A stretch of 20,568 nt of DNA from Carex sylvatica (GCA_964058845.1 CAXKVR010000869.1:1-20568), one strand, 5' to 3'; positions 1 through 9,205 are shown, counted from the first letter of the stretch. Numbers and translations: made by a program. The notes: generated by a model from the letters alone, not told the origin.

Positions 1-127
1 CCTTGCAAATTTCGACTTGCATTGTGGCAAGGAATAAATTGTCCATTTATTCTATATGAATAAAAATATGTACAATCCTTCAGTTAATTTTATGTACCAA
101 TTTATTTTATGAAATTATTTTGACGAA

Positions 128-289
128 AAGAGTGAGTATATGTATATTACATATTGATCCGTAATCGTTCAACATGATATCCATTTAAAATTGAATTTAA
201 ATACTAAATTTTATATTTTTCATAATTCATTTATTATTTTTTTAGATAGGTAACAATTACTAATTTCAGATGGTTCAGAATTTTTAAAT
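128..289. repeat. Left half of an old inverted-repeat (MITE-like) relic
   Basis: The stretch at 156-178 (gatccgtaatcgttcaacat and onward) matches, with one indel, the conserved arm of the palindromic MITE at 16811-16832. The sequence after it, rich in aaattttatattttt, also follows the order seen in that MITE arm. A degenerate inverse of the same arm lies at about 1818-1935, on the far side of the Mutator-like element. I infer that the Mutator-like element inserted into the middle of this older element. The outer ends are too decayed to call. Confidence 0.4.
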
Positions 290-298
290 CAAATAGTT

Positions 299-539
299 CG
301 GCCATTTTTATTAATATCTCCAAAAAAAGAAAATTTTAAAAATGCCCCTCCCATCTATTTTTTTCAAAACTGCCCCGACCGCCAGACCCACAGGCGGCCC
401 AAAAATCCCATCAGACCGCTCCTATCACGGGCAGGTCAACCCCTAGCAGACCGCCCCTGCAAGGGACAGTCCTCTATTTTTTTTGTAGAGATATTACTAT
501 TTTGATTTAAATAATTTTGTGAAGAAAAAGTTTTCTTGT
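299..539 (+). repeat. Left TIR of the MULE, with internal tandem duplication
   Basis: This arm pairs with 1588-1808. Its centre (about 368-472) is strongly GC-rich in an otherwise AT-rich window. It carries an imperfect tandem duplication of about 35 bp: one copy starts at 412 (cagaccgctcct) and the next at 447 (cagaccgcccct). The right arm has only one such unit, which largely explains why the left arm is longer. Confidence 0.75.
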
Positions 540-701
540 ATGTCAAAAACAAGGTTATAAATAGCGTGCTCTAGCGGCACAATAGCGCTATAGCGGTGCA
601 ATTCATATTTTATAATTGAACCTCAGGTATCTAGGATCTGAATTCTATACTCAAGGATCCTATTAGACATTTCAGACTGTCACATGTGCTACTCAAATCA
701 C

Positions 702-795
702 TTTTGCATTTTGGTTCCTGTATTAGTCCAGACTGGCCAGTCTAGACTGATTTATCAGTATAGGTCTGGACTGCTACAGGGACCAAACTGTAAAA
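702..795. repeat. Inverted repeat inside the MULE interior
   Basis: Arms 702-733 and 764-795 are inverted copies with a few mismatches; the inner parts read gtattagtccagac on the left and gtctggactgctac on the right, around a ~30-nt loop. This is independent of the MULE termini and could be a captured end of another element or a transcript hairpin. Just upstream (562-596) are four spaced copies of tagcg, a further module of unknown origin. Confidence 0.55.
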
Positions 796-1587
796 AATAT
801 TACACTAGCATGTAGAGCATACAAAAATACACATAATTGACATAAATTTTAATTTATTTGGATTTTTCTATAATTAGTTATTAATTTTCAAAGTTCAGCT
901 TTCGGAAAAACTTTAACCATCTATAACTTTGGCTAGGAAAGTCATATTTGCACGTATGACCACTTTTCGGAAAGGGGAGAATGAGACGGATCCAAAAAAT
1001 TTCCTAAGAGGAATCCCCGGGCATCGTGAGAGGCATCCGGAGCGTCAGAATTTCAAAAACACGTCAGTTAGTGCCTCAAAAATTCAGTTTAAGTTTCATG
1101 TAGAGATTTTGTATGAAACTTTGCAGTCGTGTTCTATGATATCAAAAATACATGTCAGTCAAATTTCATGATTTTGAGAGATATTTTGCTATGTTAAACA
1201 GATGTGCAAAGTTGGACTCAGAATGAAACTGTGACTAAGAAATTATTTTTTTAGTTATAAGCCTAAGAGATTATTCAAGAATTATTCATATAATTATTTT
1301 AAAATGCATTTATTATTTATTGTGTCCATTTGTCTATCTCCGAGCAAATGATATATGTCGACAATAATTAAATAGTCTAATTATTCTCTAAAAAAAAATT
1401 GACATCATTGAGATAATCTAACTATATTTCCTTATGTATATTTGAATAAAATAAATTATTAAAGAATCAAGGCAAAGAAAACTTCATAACTATATCACAT
1501 GCGCATATCCTGTATAAATCGTAGTAAAGAGTTACGACATCACTTCATAAATATATCAAATGTCTTTTTTTTGGCGTACACTCTAAA

Positions 1588-1808
1588 CAAGAAAACTTTT
1601 TCATCACAAAATAATTTAAATCAAAATATTAATATCTCTAAAAAAAAAAAATAGAGGACCGCCCCTGCATCAGGGGCAGTCTGGTGGGATTTTTGGGCCG
1701 CCTGTGGGCCTGGCGGTCAGGGCAATTTTGAAAAAAAAAAAAAAAAAAAAACAGATGGCAGGGGTATTTTTAAAATTTTTTTTTTTTGGGTATTAATAAA
1801 ATTGGCCG
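1588..1808 (-). repeat. Right TIR of the MULE
   Basis: This is the inverted counterpart of 299-539. It contains the GC-rich core at about 1657-1722 (gaccgcccctgcatcagggg and beyond), and long A and T runs (about 1731-1751 and 1780-1787) that differ in length from the left arm. It ends with ggccg directly before the 9-bp target duplication. Confidence 0.75.
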
Positions 1809-1817
1809 CAAATAGTT

Positions 1818-1935
1818 TTACCTAGTTAAAAAATTAGTAAACAAATTTTAATAATGTAAATTTAATTTGTAAATACATTTCTATATAAAAACTATATGTT
1901 AAACTGTTCAGATAGACTATTTAACCTTTAAATAT
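1818..1935. repeat. Right half of the old MITE relic interrupted by the MULE
   Basis: Read on the minus strand, the order of words (aggttaaatagtctatctga, then a spaced aaatgtatttac) follows the arm at 156-230 and the palindromic MITE at 16811-16870. Similarity is patchy, so this is an inference from shared order rather than a long exact match. Confidence 0.3.
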
Positions 1936-2046
1936 AAGAATATGAGTCTATAATAAAACCTCTGTAATAATTGTAATATTCATTTTTTTAAATAACTCAT
2001 TTTAATAATTTTAATGGAATATGTACAGAAGAGTTAGATTTTAATA

Positions 2047-2096
2047 AAAATAGCTCCACTGAAGCAAGGAATTGGAGGGAGATGTGGAGCTATTTT
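2047..2096. repeat. Perfect 13-bp inverted repeat (hairpin)
   Basis: Arms aaaatagctccac (2047-2059) and gtggagctatttt (2084-2096) are perfectly complementary around a 24-nt loop. The surrounding 1936-2638 has no gene-like sequence; it is AT-rich and includes two loosely similar stretches around 2128-2170 and 2250-2285 sharing caatcatat and acattt. The word block attttgacgaaaa at 2221-2231 also recurs at 115-127, indicating repeat-derived DNA. A role for the hairpin is not evident. Confidence 0.5.
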
Positions 2097-2638
2097 CAAA
2101 TATAACACTAAAATGTAACACTAAAAAGAGACGAAAATGTGGCACTCAATCATATATTCATATTTTATACATTTCACATTAATAAAGTCACTCTATCTAG
2201 CAATTATATTTTATGAGATTATTTTGACGAAAATGTAAAACGCAAAAACAACATGTTTGACACGCAATCATATTTTAGACATTTGAAAAATGTGAAATAT
2301 GAATGCACTGTAACGGAGTAGGTATGCCATGTGAAAAATATGATATGCTACTTGTGCTCTCGTACTATTCATAATTTAAAAAATTAAATGTTTCAAATGC
2401 AACCTCGATTTGCCATTTTTTTTTTTGTTTAATGCTCCCACAGTTTTCGTCGGAAAAAAACCAATGGGAACGCCAGTATTGATTGAGGCCAACAACTCAA
2501 TTGCTTTGATTATACATTACAGTATGTTGCGGGTTAAATTAATACTTGAAATGACCCGTCACAATAATTTATTTAAAAGAATGTATGTAATAAGAGAGCA
2601 AAGTTTCCGACATATGTTATGGCTAGCTGATCTATTTC

Positions 2639-5600
2639 TTTTTTTTTTTTTTTTTTTTTTTTTGCAAACAAAGCCCGTAGGCATTTATATATCACCAAAT
2701 AAAGTAGCATTACAAGGTTTGCATAATTGCACAGGTGATTCATTTAGCACATAGGATTCAAGGTTTAAACGAAGGAAATGTGACCCCTGTGTAGCTCCAT
2801 CCTTCAATTCTTCCCTGCTTAGCGAGGTAGTCAGCCAGCTCATTGTGACTTCTATCCACATGCATGCATCCAAACTCTGGTTTCATCTTGAAAGTTTTCC
2901 AGCAGTAAAACACCTCTGAGAACGCTCTCCAATCAACTTCAGTAGGTGGTTTGCAGTCCATACAAGTCTTTGCTAAAGCTTCACAATCTGTTTTGAAGAG
3001 GCACGATTCTATCCCCCTTTGCTGCACCATATCCAGGGCCACTTTGAGCGCTCGTGCCTCCGCCTGAAGGGGGCTACACACCTGAACCTTAGCAGAGTGA
3101 TATGCTACCAACTCACTGCCATTTACAATTACACACCCCACACCACCTTCCCATCCTTTCAGCCAAGACCCATCAGTATTGCAAATTATCTGGCCCGGCA
3201 ATTCCAGTGCAACAGTCGGTTGTGATTCAATTGCCCGACTGGATGGTACGCCTAAAACTGACTCGTTACTGATAGCCGCAAAGATCTCGAGGAAACTCTG
3301 AGGAGTCGCCTTCTTAGAGGAGTAGGTGGTCTCATTTCGACATCTCCACAGGCCCCATATTATGTTAGCCATCACCGTCCATTGCTGATCATTAGTAGCA
3401 CTTGAGATCTCTGTGAACTGCTCTGTTAAGGTCCCATCAAGAACATGAGACCTTACAGCTAGAGGTGAGATAAACCAACATAACCTAGCAAACGGACAGG
3501 AGAAAAGCATGTGCCTCACAGTTTCGTTGTCACATCCACAGAGAGCGCACCTGTCATCCAGTCGAACCCCCCTTGACGCAAGAATGCCTCCTAGCGGCAA
3601 AGCATTATGCAACAGCTTCCACAATAGGAGCCTAACACGGGGCAAAATATTCCCCTTTTTCCAGATGTCTCGCCAAAGCCTTGAAACCTCCTGTGAGATA
3701 TTTGCACTCAGTCCCCTCAACTGGTTGTAGGCCTTCTTTACTGAATAGTCACCATTAGCTGTTAATGAGAAGATGAGAGCATCAGTAGAAGAGGCATCAC
3801 GGTCTGGCTGCAAGTTTGGGGGTCGGATTGAAGACAGAATGTGCATGCAAGCTGAGTGCCCAAATAGGTTAACAAGCTGTTGTGCGTCCCAACAACCATT
3901 CTCTTCATTTACCAAATCCCTTATTCTCAACCGCACCTGGGAGATCGAATTCGGTCGAAACTGCATAGCATCCGGGAACCATGGCTGGCCGAATGCTGTA
4001 CAACCTCCATTCACCACCTTGTATGACACCAACGGCAGCAGCTTTATTCTGAGATTCATTATGGAACGCCAAAAAACAGTACAATCATAGGTACGTGCTG
4101 ACTGCCACATGAGTGATCTTGGAAAATACTTGGCTCTCACCACATCCACCCATTGAGAACTATGCTCTTTTGCTACCCTCCAAAGCATTTTCATAAGCAA
4201 AGCCTCATTAACAGTACCCAAATCTCTAATCCCTAGCCCTCCTTCCAAGATCGGCCTTGTAATTTTGTCCCATGCCACATACGCCATGTATCTTGCTTGG
4301 TCAGTTTTGCCCCAGAAAAACCTCCTAACTATATTAGTCAGAGCTTTAACAACCCTTGATGGAAGCATGGTGGTTGACATATGGTAGATAGGAATAGAGA
4401 GAAGCACAGATTTAATCAACACCACACGACCTGCGGGAGACAATAAGCGACCCTTCCATGTTTGCAATCGTGAAGAGAAAACATCGATAAGGAAATCATA
4501 TGCATCCCTCCCTTCAAGAACAGGTGCCCCCAAATATTTTTTAGAACTAGTGAGTGGAGGAACCATCAGCAGGCCCGAAATGCTCTCTCTTACACGGCCG
4601 TCAGTTGCACGACTAAACCAAATGTCACTCTTATCTGGACCGACCTGCTGCCCCGAAACTGCTGTAAAAGCCGCTATGCATTTAATTAAAATTGACACCT
4701 CCTCTGTTGTGGCCGCACCAAAAAGCAAGAGGTCGTCGGCGTATAAGCAATTCGAGATGGGTGCGGCTGTTGGTGCAATTCGAACCCCTTTGTATAATTT
4801 TTTCTCAATTAAGTAGTTGAAGCCTCGAGATAAAAGATCCATACCCAAAATAAAAAGGTATGGCGAAAGAGCACAGCCCTGCCGAAGCCCGCATTGAGGC
4901 TTGAAAAAACCATCTCCTCGCCCGTTAAAAACCAATGAAAATTCAGCCGAAGTTACACATCCCATCACCCATGATATAAATTTTTCTGGGAAACCATATA
5001 GAGGAAGGAGCGCCTTTAAATAGTCCCAATCCATGCGGTCGAAAGCTTTGGAAAGGTCTAATTTAAGGCAAAATTCCTTATTCTTATATTTGCGCTGCTT
5101 GAAAGTGTGTAGTATCTCACGAAATAGGATGATGTTTTCTGAGATCTCACGGCCCGGTATAAACGCGCACTGCGAGCTTGAGATAAGGGATTGAATAAAT
5201 GGCTTCATTCTAAAGGTCAGAATTTTGGAGATCAATTTATACGTAATGTTGCACACAGAAATAGGTCGGAACTGCCCCACTGTTATTGCCTCTTCAGCCT
5301 TTGGAACTAGGATTAAATTTGACCTTGCCACTTCAGATTTCATACTCCCTGTTGCAAAAAAATTAAAGACCTCGTTAGTAATAGATGGCCCAAAAGCCTG
5401 CCAGTTATCTTGGATGACTTTAGCATGAAATCCATCGGGCCCAGCAGCCTTAAAAGGGCCCAAACTTCTCAAGGCCTGTTGGATCTCCAAATGGGTTGGG
5501 CTCTGCACCAGTAATTCTTGAAAAATAACCGGCACCTTTGGGAGACTCGACAACAGGTCAGCAGGGTATGTATCTGCTATAGAGGCCCGTACACCCTTCT

Positions 5601-6785
5601 GGTAGATAAATTTAAAGTGGGTTAAAAATTCATGCCGAATGCCCCTTTCAGTTGTGACCCAAGTGCCATCCGGTTTTTGTAAGGCTCGCACAGTATTCTG
5701 CCTTTTTCGAGAAATGGCAGCAGCATGAAAAAACTTCGTGTTTCTATCCCCAAAAAGAGCCCAGTGTACACGTGCCCTCTGATGCCAGTAAGACTCCTCC
5801 ATTTGCAACACCCTTCGATGCTCAGCTTGTAAGACTTTCTCCTCATTACATGTATCGCCAGGTGGATTGTGCAATAACAGATCCCCCATCTTCTGCTCAA
5901 TTTGCTTAAGCATAGTGCTCGGCCTCACCGAACCCCCTCCCCACTTCTTCACTTCTTTCTTAAAACTCTTCCTGACATTACTCCAATCACCCATCCCCTC
6001 ATGTGCCGACTTTATACACACATCCGAAAACCCTTCCCTTTGAGACCACCACTCTTCACATCTGAACTTATACTTATGCCTTATGGGAGTAGGTTTGGTG
6101 CGGAGTAAGATAGGCAAATGGTCACTTTGAAAACGAGGGAGGTGAAAAACAGCGGTATCTGGGTATTTTAGTGTCCAATCCATATTTGCTAGAGCCCTAT
6201 CTAGACGGGCAGCGATACACCGCGATCCTTGCTGCTTGTTAGACCAAGTATATGCAGGTCCGTGATGTCCTAGATCCATAAGGCTGTTGCCATGAACCCA
6301 ATCACGAAAGGCCCTGTTTGGAGAGGATAAGGTGCTACTCCCACCCCACTTTTCAGAAGTACAACTAATAGAGTTAAAATCTCCTATTATACAGATTGGA
6401 ACCCCCTCCTGGTTTGTATATGCCTCAATTCGTTCCCACAATAAAGGATTACCTCTTCTTGTCGGATCACCATAAATTGCCACAAGTAGCCAATTATAAT
6501 TGACCCCTTGTTCAGAAATCTCTGCCACAATTAAGTTAGAGTCGGCTTCTATTATTTGAGCATTAATCTGACTGCTCCAAAGTAACCAAAGACCACCAGA
6601 TTTTCCATTTGATGCCACTACTTTATGATTGCTCAGGGACAACAATTGAGTTCTCTGTTCCGCCTTAACTGAACCACATCGAGTTTCTGAAATAAACGCA
6701 ATCTGAGCCCCTGTGCAACGGAGGTAACGATTTAACGTGGATACTGTCACTCCCCCGCTCCCTTGACAGGTGGCACTCCTTTCAT
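2639..6785 (-). mobile_element. Plant L1-type LINE, 5' truncated, with poly(A) tail
   Basis: The element is transcribed from right to left. Its 3' end is a 25-nt T run on the plus strand (2639-2663), the poly(A) tail, followed inward by a ~94-nt 3' untranslated region (2664-2757). The body is one ORF2-type frame (2758-6750). No ORF1 (gag-like, CCHC knuckle) is visible upstream: beyond 6790 the sequence is ordinary AT-rich intergenic DNA. That fits 5' truncation during target-primed reverse transcription, with the breakpoint almost exactly at the start of ORF2. I could not find a convincing target-site duplication, so the exact 5' end is approximate. Confidence 0.85.
2758..6750 (-). CDS. LINE ORF2 polyprotein: endonuclease, reverse transcriptase, zinc-binding region, RNase H
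   Basis: This 1330-codon frame has no internal stop. Residues 1-215 are an apurinic-type endonuclease (E22 in ISETR, GDFN at 123-126, SDHLP at 209-213). The reverse transcriptase follows at about 425-690, with FRPISVCN near 494, the first catalytic Asp at 565 in LKLDLSKAFD, and YADD at 670-673. A zf-RVT region at about 1000-1095 has C1068, C1071, H1080 and C1085. The C-terminal RNase H at about 1187-1315 has all four acidic residues in place: D1193, E1231, D1255 and D1307. This domain order is typical of plant L1-clade LINEs, where ORF2 nicks the target and primes reverse transcription from it. The frame opens at a GTG; ten more in-frame codons follow upstream before a TGA at 6787-6789, and they include CQGSGG, which resembles the usual N-terminal WNCQG. 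An ATG at 6783-6785 is out of frame. Autonomous mobility is unlikely without ORF1 and a proper start. Confidence 0.9.
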   Translation of the reverse strand: MTVSTLNRYLRCTGAQIAFISETRCGSVKAEQRTQLLSLSNHKVVASNGKSGGLWLLWSSQINAQIIEADSNLIVAEISEQGVNYNWLLVAIYGDPTRRGNPLLWERIEAYTNQEGVPICIIGDFNSISCTSEKWGGSSTLSSPNRAFRDWVHGNSLMDLGHHGPAYTWSNKQQGSRCIAARLDRALANMDWTLKYPDTAVFHLPRFQSDHLPILLRTKPTPIRHKYKFRCEEWWSQREGFSDVCIKSAHEGMGDWSNVRKSFKKEVKKWGGGSVRPSTMLKQIEQKMGDLLLHNPPGDTCNEEKVLQAEHRRVLQMEESYWHQRARVHWALFGDRNTKFFHAAAISRKRQNTVRALQKPDGTWVTTERGIRHEFLTHFKFIYQKGVRASIADTYPADLLSSLPKVPVIFQELLVQSPTHLEIQQALRSLGPFKAAGPDGFHAKVIQDNWQAFGPSITNEVFNFFATGSMKSEVARSNLILVPKAEEAITVGQFRPISVCNITYKLISKILTFRMKPFIQSLISSSQCAFIPGREISENIILFREILHTFKQRKYKNKEFCLKLDLSKAFDRMDWDYLKALLPLYGFPEKFISWVMGCVTSAEFSLVFNGRGDGFFKPQCGLRQGCALSPYLFILGMDLLSRGFNYLIEKKLYKGVRIAPTAAPISNCLYADDLLLFGAATTEEVSILIKCIAAFTAVSGQQVGPDKSDIWFSRATDGRVRESISGLLMVPPLTSSKKYLGAPVLEGRDAYDFLIDVFSSRLQTWKGRLLSPAGRVVLIKSVLLSIPIYHMSTTMLPSRVVKALTNIVRRFFWGKTDQARYMAYVAWDKITRPILEGGLGIRDLGTVNEALLMKMLWRVAKEHSSQWVDVVRAKYFPRSLMWQSARTYDCTVFWRSIMNLRIKLLPLVSYKVVNGGCTAFGQPWFPDAMQFRPNSISQVRLRIRDLVNEENGCWDAQQLVNLFGHSACMHILSSIRPPNLQPDRDASSTDALIFSLTANGDYSVKKAYNQLRGLSANISQEVSRLWRDIWKKGNILPRVRLLLWKLLHNALPLGGILASRGVRLDDRCALCGCDNETVRHMLFSCPFARLCWFISPLAVRSHVLDGTLTEQFTEISSATNDQQWTVMANIIWGLWRCRNETTYSSKKATPQSFLEIFAAISNESVLGVPSSRAIESQPTVALELPGQIICNTDGSWLKGWEGGVGCVIVNGSELVAYHSAKVQVCSPLQAEARALKVALDMVQQRGIESCLFKTDCEALAKTCMDCKPPTEVDWRAFSEVFYCWKTFKMKPEFGCMHVDRSHNELADYLAKQGRIEGWSYTGVTFPSFKP

Positions 6786-6789
6786 CTCA

Positions 6790-7987
6790 TATTATGCAAT
6801 TATGTACAGAGAAATTTTTTCCAAAGACCCTGAAATTATCATAATTTATATACAACATAGTAGCGAAGCGATTTTTTTTTATTAAATTTTAGACGTAAAT
6901 AATAATATTTCGAAACAGTGATTTAACTAAAATATAGGGAACTTTCATATATATATATATACCACTAAAAAATTATAAAATTTACATATTTACCATTCAA
7001 AATCTAAAATTGTATATTTATCGTCTTAAATCCTACTAACTCACGTATATATCTAATATAATGTAAATAAATATTAAATATATCAAAAAATTAAACTAAC
7101 TATGCTTAACAGTTTAAAACTGAATTGGAACTCACCATATTTTTATGGTCCAAAATTTTAGATCAGGCGATTTTCTAATCTTTTAAAAAGACTAAATGTA
7201 TTAATATGAAAATCATATTGAACAGTTTGAATCGATTGTTAAAACTATAAAAATGAAAGTTTAAATCCATAGCACAGATCATTCTTTTATTCCTCACACG
7301 GTTATTTACACAATCGATAAATATTTTGGTGGTGGATGACTTTACGAGCACTTGTGTGGTACATATCGAAATATTACAAAAATAATAGGTACAGATGAAA
7401 TTTTATTTTTACTTTATGTTGAATATTGGAGCAGTTTGTATAGAGTTTGTATAGTTTTCTCTTTCGCTAAAATTATGAAATTTTTTGTTAGTAGAAAATA
7501 TTAAAAAAAATAAGAGAGAGAAATAAAAAGAGTGCGTTAGTTTTATCATGCATAAAAATATCAGTAAATTTTGTACTGATCTAAACTCTCTCTTTTTTAT
7601 TCAAATAATAACAAAAAGATGGATCTATATTTTACCACCTGATAAAATTTAAGGCAGGACTCTGTTATTTTATTTTTCAAATAATGTGATCCCACTTATT
7701 GCATAAAAAATTTAAAAAAAAAAAGAGTTTGGATTTGTAAAATTTTCACCGACCAAAATATTAATATTTTTTTAATCGATACAAATTCTATTTATCTTTC
7801 TAGTGCTAGAAATTTAGCAGTACTTTTTTTATTCTCTCTCTTCTCGTTTAATATTTTCTATAGATAAAAATTCTCTTAAAATTAACTAGGTCTAAAGTCT
7901 CGCGTGATACTTCTCCAAACTCACTGTTACTCTGCCTTTCTATTTAACCATCTCTATCTCTTCCTCCATCAGACGCCGTCCTTGATG
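6790..7987. other. AT-rich intergenic region with an old MITE relic
   Basis: No gene is seen here. An (AT)n run lies at 6948-6961. At 7212-7236 the minus strand reads atcgattcaaactgttcaat, a diverged form of the arm found at 156-178 and 16811-16832, so the area around 6950-7270 is probably an old copy of that MITE family. At about 7500-7600 an inverted pair (aaaataagagagag and ctctctctttttta) forms a further hairpin. From 7800 on, CT-rich sequence precedes the ferredoxin TATA box and is likely its proximal promoter. Confidence 0.45.
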
Positions 7988-7995
7988 TATATAAA
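7988..7995 (+). promoter_or_regulatory. Probable TATA box of the ferredoxin gene
   Basis: TATATAAA lies in a locally less AT-biased setting, preceded by pyrimidine-rich sequence (about 7920-7975). A start of transcription near 8020-8030 would follow at the usual spacing of about 30 bp. No exact start can be read from sequence alone. Confidence 0.6.
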
Positions 7996-8021
7996 ATAAT
8001 TTCGGAGGGCTTGTATGAAAA

Positions 8022-8157
8022 ATTAAGCTCTTTATACATAGAGCGCCGCCACCTTTTAGGTCACATTTCGTCACTTCTAGAGAGACTTAGAAATCTCCGC
8101 TCCAATTCTCTCTGTATTTTCCCCTTCAATTTCGCTTCTATAATCCCAGTAAAAAAG
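8022..8157 (+). other. Non-coding first exon (5'UTR) of the ferredoxin gene
   Basis: The start is inferred from the TATA box and the end from the first donor AAG|GTACTT after 8157. Stronger-looking donors lie at 8207 (AAG|GTAAAT) and 8279 (TAG|GTATGA), so the exon may be 50 or 122 nt longer. None of the three versions introduces an upstream ATG before the ferredoxin start. That supports this region being leader sequence rather than a separate coding exon. Confidence 0.5.
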
Positions 8158-9195
8158 GTACTTTTCTTTTCTTTCTTTAGATCTGATTTCCTTTTCTCTA
8201 AAAAAGGTAAATCTGTTCTTTGCCTTTATCCTGTCAATTTTACCGTCTTTCTCAATCTGATTTTAGAAGGAAGGGTAGGTATGATTTCTTACTCTGTTTT
8301 TGTTTTTTCTAGGGTTTATGTTTGTTTTCTCCCTATAAGTTGTAATCTTTTTGCATGAATTGGTATTTAGGTTCGATCTACTCTGTAGTTTGCAATTATG
8401 GATTTTTCTCACCTTAATTTATTTGTTGATTGCAAAATCGGTCTTGAGAAAAGATGGATTATGGGTATTTATCAAATTTCAATAGCGCTAGTGTGTAGAA
8501 ACTAGAAACCAACAAGTTTTATAGAGATTTCTATTAACTCAGCCATTAAATCCTCACTCAATAGAGATAAAATGTAACATAATTGGGAAAATTATGAAAT
8601 TACTGTTCAATTATCAATAAATTATTGTAGGATTTACTGTCTATTTACCAGTATTGGAGCTTCGAGTGAAGGGTAAAAGGAAACCCGTGCGTACCTTTCT
8701 CATAATGCTCCACAAATTAATATTGCCTAAGTTTACATTGAAACAGGAAGCCTCAATTTTTGTTCTTCACTGAAATTTAATGGCATATATCAACAATAGA
8801 AATTATCTTAATTTATGAGGGCTGTGTTTTTCAGATTTTTTTATTATAGAAATAAAATTAAAATTATTTAGGATTCTAGGTGGATTACATGGGTAAATTT
8901 GTTTTTCGGTCCTCTAGAAAAAAAAATTCTAAATTAATTAAAAATTATTAGCAGGCCTTTCTAAGGGACTGAAAAATAATTTCAATTTCTGTAGAAGGGA
9001 CCGAAAGGTTATTTTTGGTTTTTTATACCAAATCAAAATACCCATGTAATCTGTTTAGCTCTATATAATATTATTTATATGAACGAAATATACTGTGTGT
9101 TTTATGGAGAATGGTAAATTTTGGATTTAAATTTTCTTTTTGTGAAATTTCAGCTCTTTCTTTAATTATTGATTTACCTTTTGTTTTCTGACTAG
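8158..9195 (+). other. 5'UTR intron of the ferredoxin gene
   Basis: The acceptor is unambiguous: a T-rich tract and ttttctgactag end at 9195, ten bases before the ATG. The donor is one of 8158, 8207 or 8279. Near the 5' end are TTAGATCTG (8177-8185), an exact match to the TTNGATYTG motif reported for plant introns that enhance expression, and a near match ttcgatcta (8372-8380). The first match would be exonic if a later donor is used. A leader intron of this kind is common in plant housekeeping genes. The distal half carries a MITE-like insertion (8883-9051). Confidence 0.6.
8883..9051. mobile_element. Small MITE-like inverted-repeat element within the intron
   Basis: Perfect 13-bp terminal arms gattacatgggta (8883-8895) and tacccatgtaatc (9039-9051). 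Inside, ttcggtcctctagaa (8906-8920) pairs imperfectly with ttctgtagaagggaccgaa (8988-9006), so most of the 169 bp can fold back. The target duplication was not resolved. It lies wholly inside the intron and leaves both the acceptor and the CDS untouched. Confidence 0.55.
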
Positions 9196-9205
9196 GTTTA
9201 ACAAA

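Larger units (their letters stand above)
299..1808. mobile_element. Non-autonomous Mutator-like element (MULE), 1510 bp
   Basis: Long terminal inverted repeats, left about 299-539 and right about 1588-1808, begin with cggccatttttattaata and its complement. The element is flanked by a perfect 9-bp direct repeat, caaatagtt, at 290-298 and 1809-1817. A 9-bp target duplication with TIRs above 200 bp is the established signature of Mutator-like elements. No transposase is visible inside: the longest open frame (929-1171, 80 codons) has no recognisable domain and I do not call it a gene. The element is therefore a deletion derivative or an internally acquired non-autonomous copy that would need a transposase in trans. 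The perfect target duplication suggests an insertion that is not ancient. Confidence 0.85.

Noticed and set aside
929..1171. 80-codon open frame in the MULE interior
   Set aside because: No recognisable domain, no supporting promoter or splice context, and it lies in repeat-derived sequence; likely chance.
299..1808. Possibility that the long inverted repeats are LTRs of a retrotransposon or a CRISPR-like array
   Set aside because: The repeats are inverted, not direct, end in no TG...CA, and have a 9-bp target duplication, which fits Mutator-like DNA elements; there is no repeat-spacer array.
2410..2754. 114-codon plus-strand frame across the LINE 3' end
   Set aside because: It reads through the poly-T tract as a run of Phe and into the LINE 3'UTR; not a gene.
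5622..5900. Minus-strand 92-codon frame within the LINE, and several plus-strand frames in 3019-6108
   Set aside because: Shadows of the ORF2 reading frame in other frames; no independent evidence.
2600..6850. Candidate target-site duplication for the LINE (for example gatctatttc versus catctcatat)
   Set aside because: Matches are too short and gapped to distinguish from chance in AT-rich flanks.
8011..8358. 115-codon open frame upstream of the ferredoxin CDS
   Set aside because: It covers the 5'UTR exon and the first part of the intron, begins at a non-ATG codon, and its translation is low-complexity Phe/Ser-rich; explained by leader and intron.
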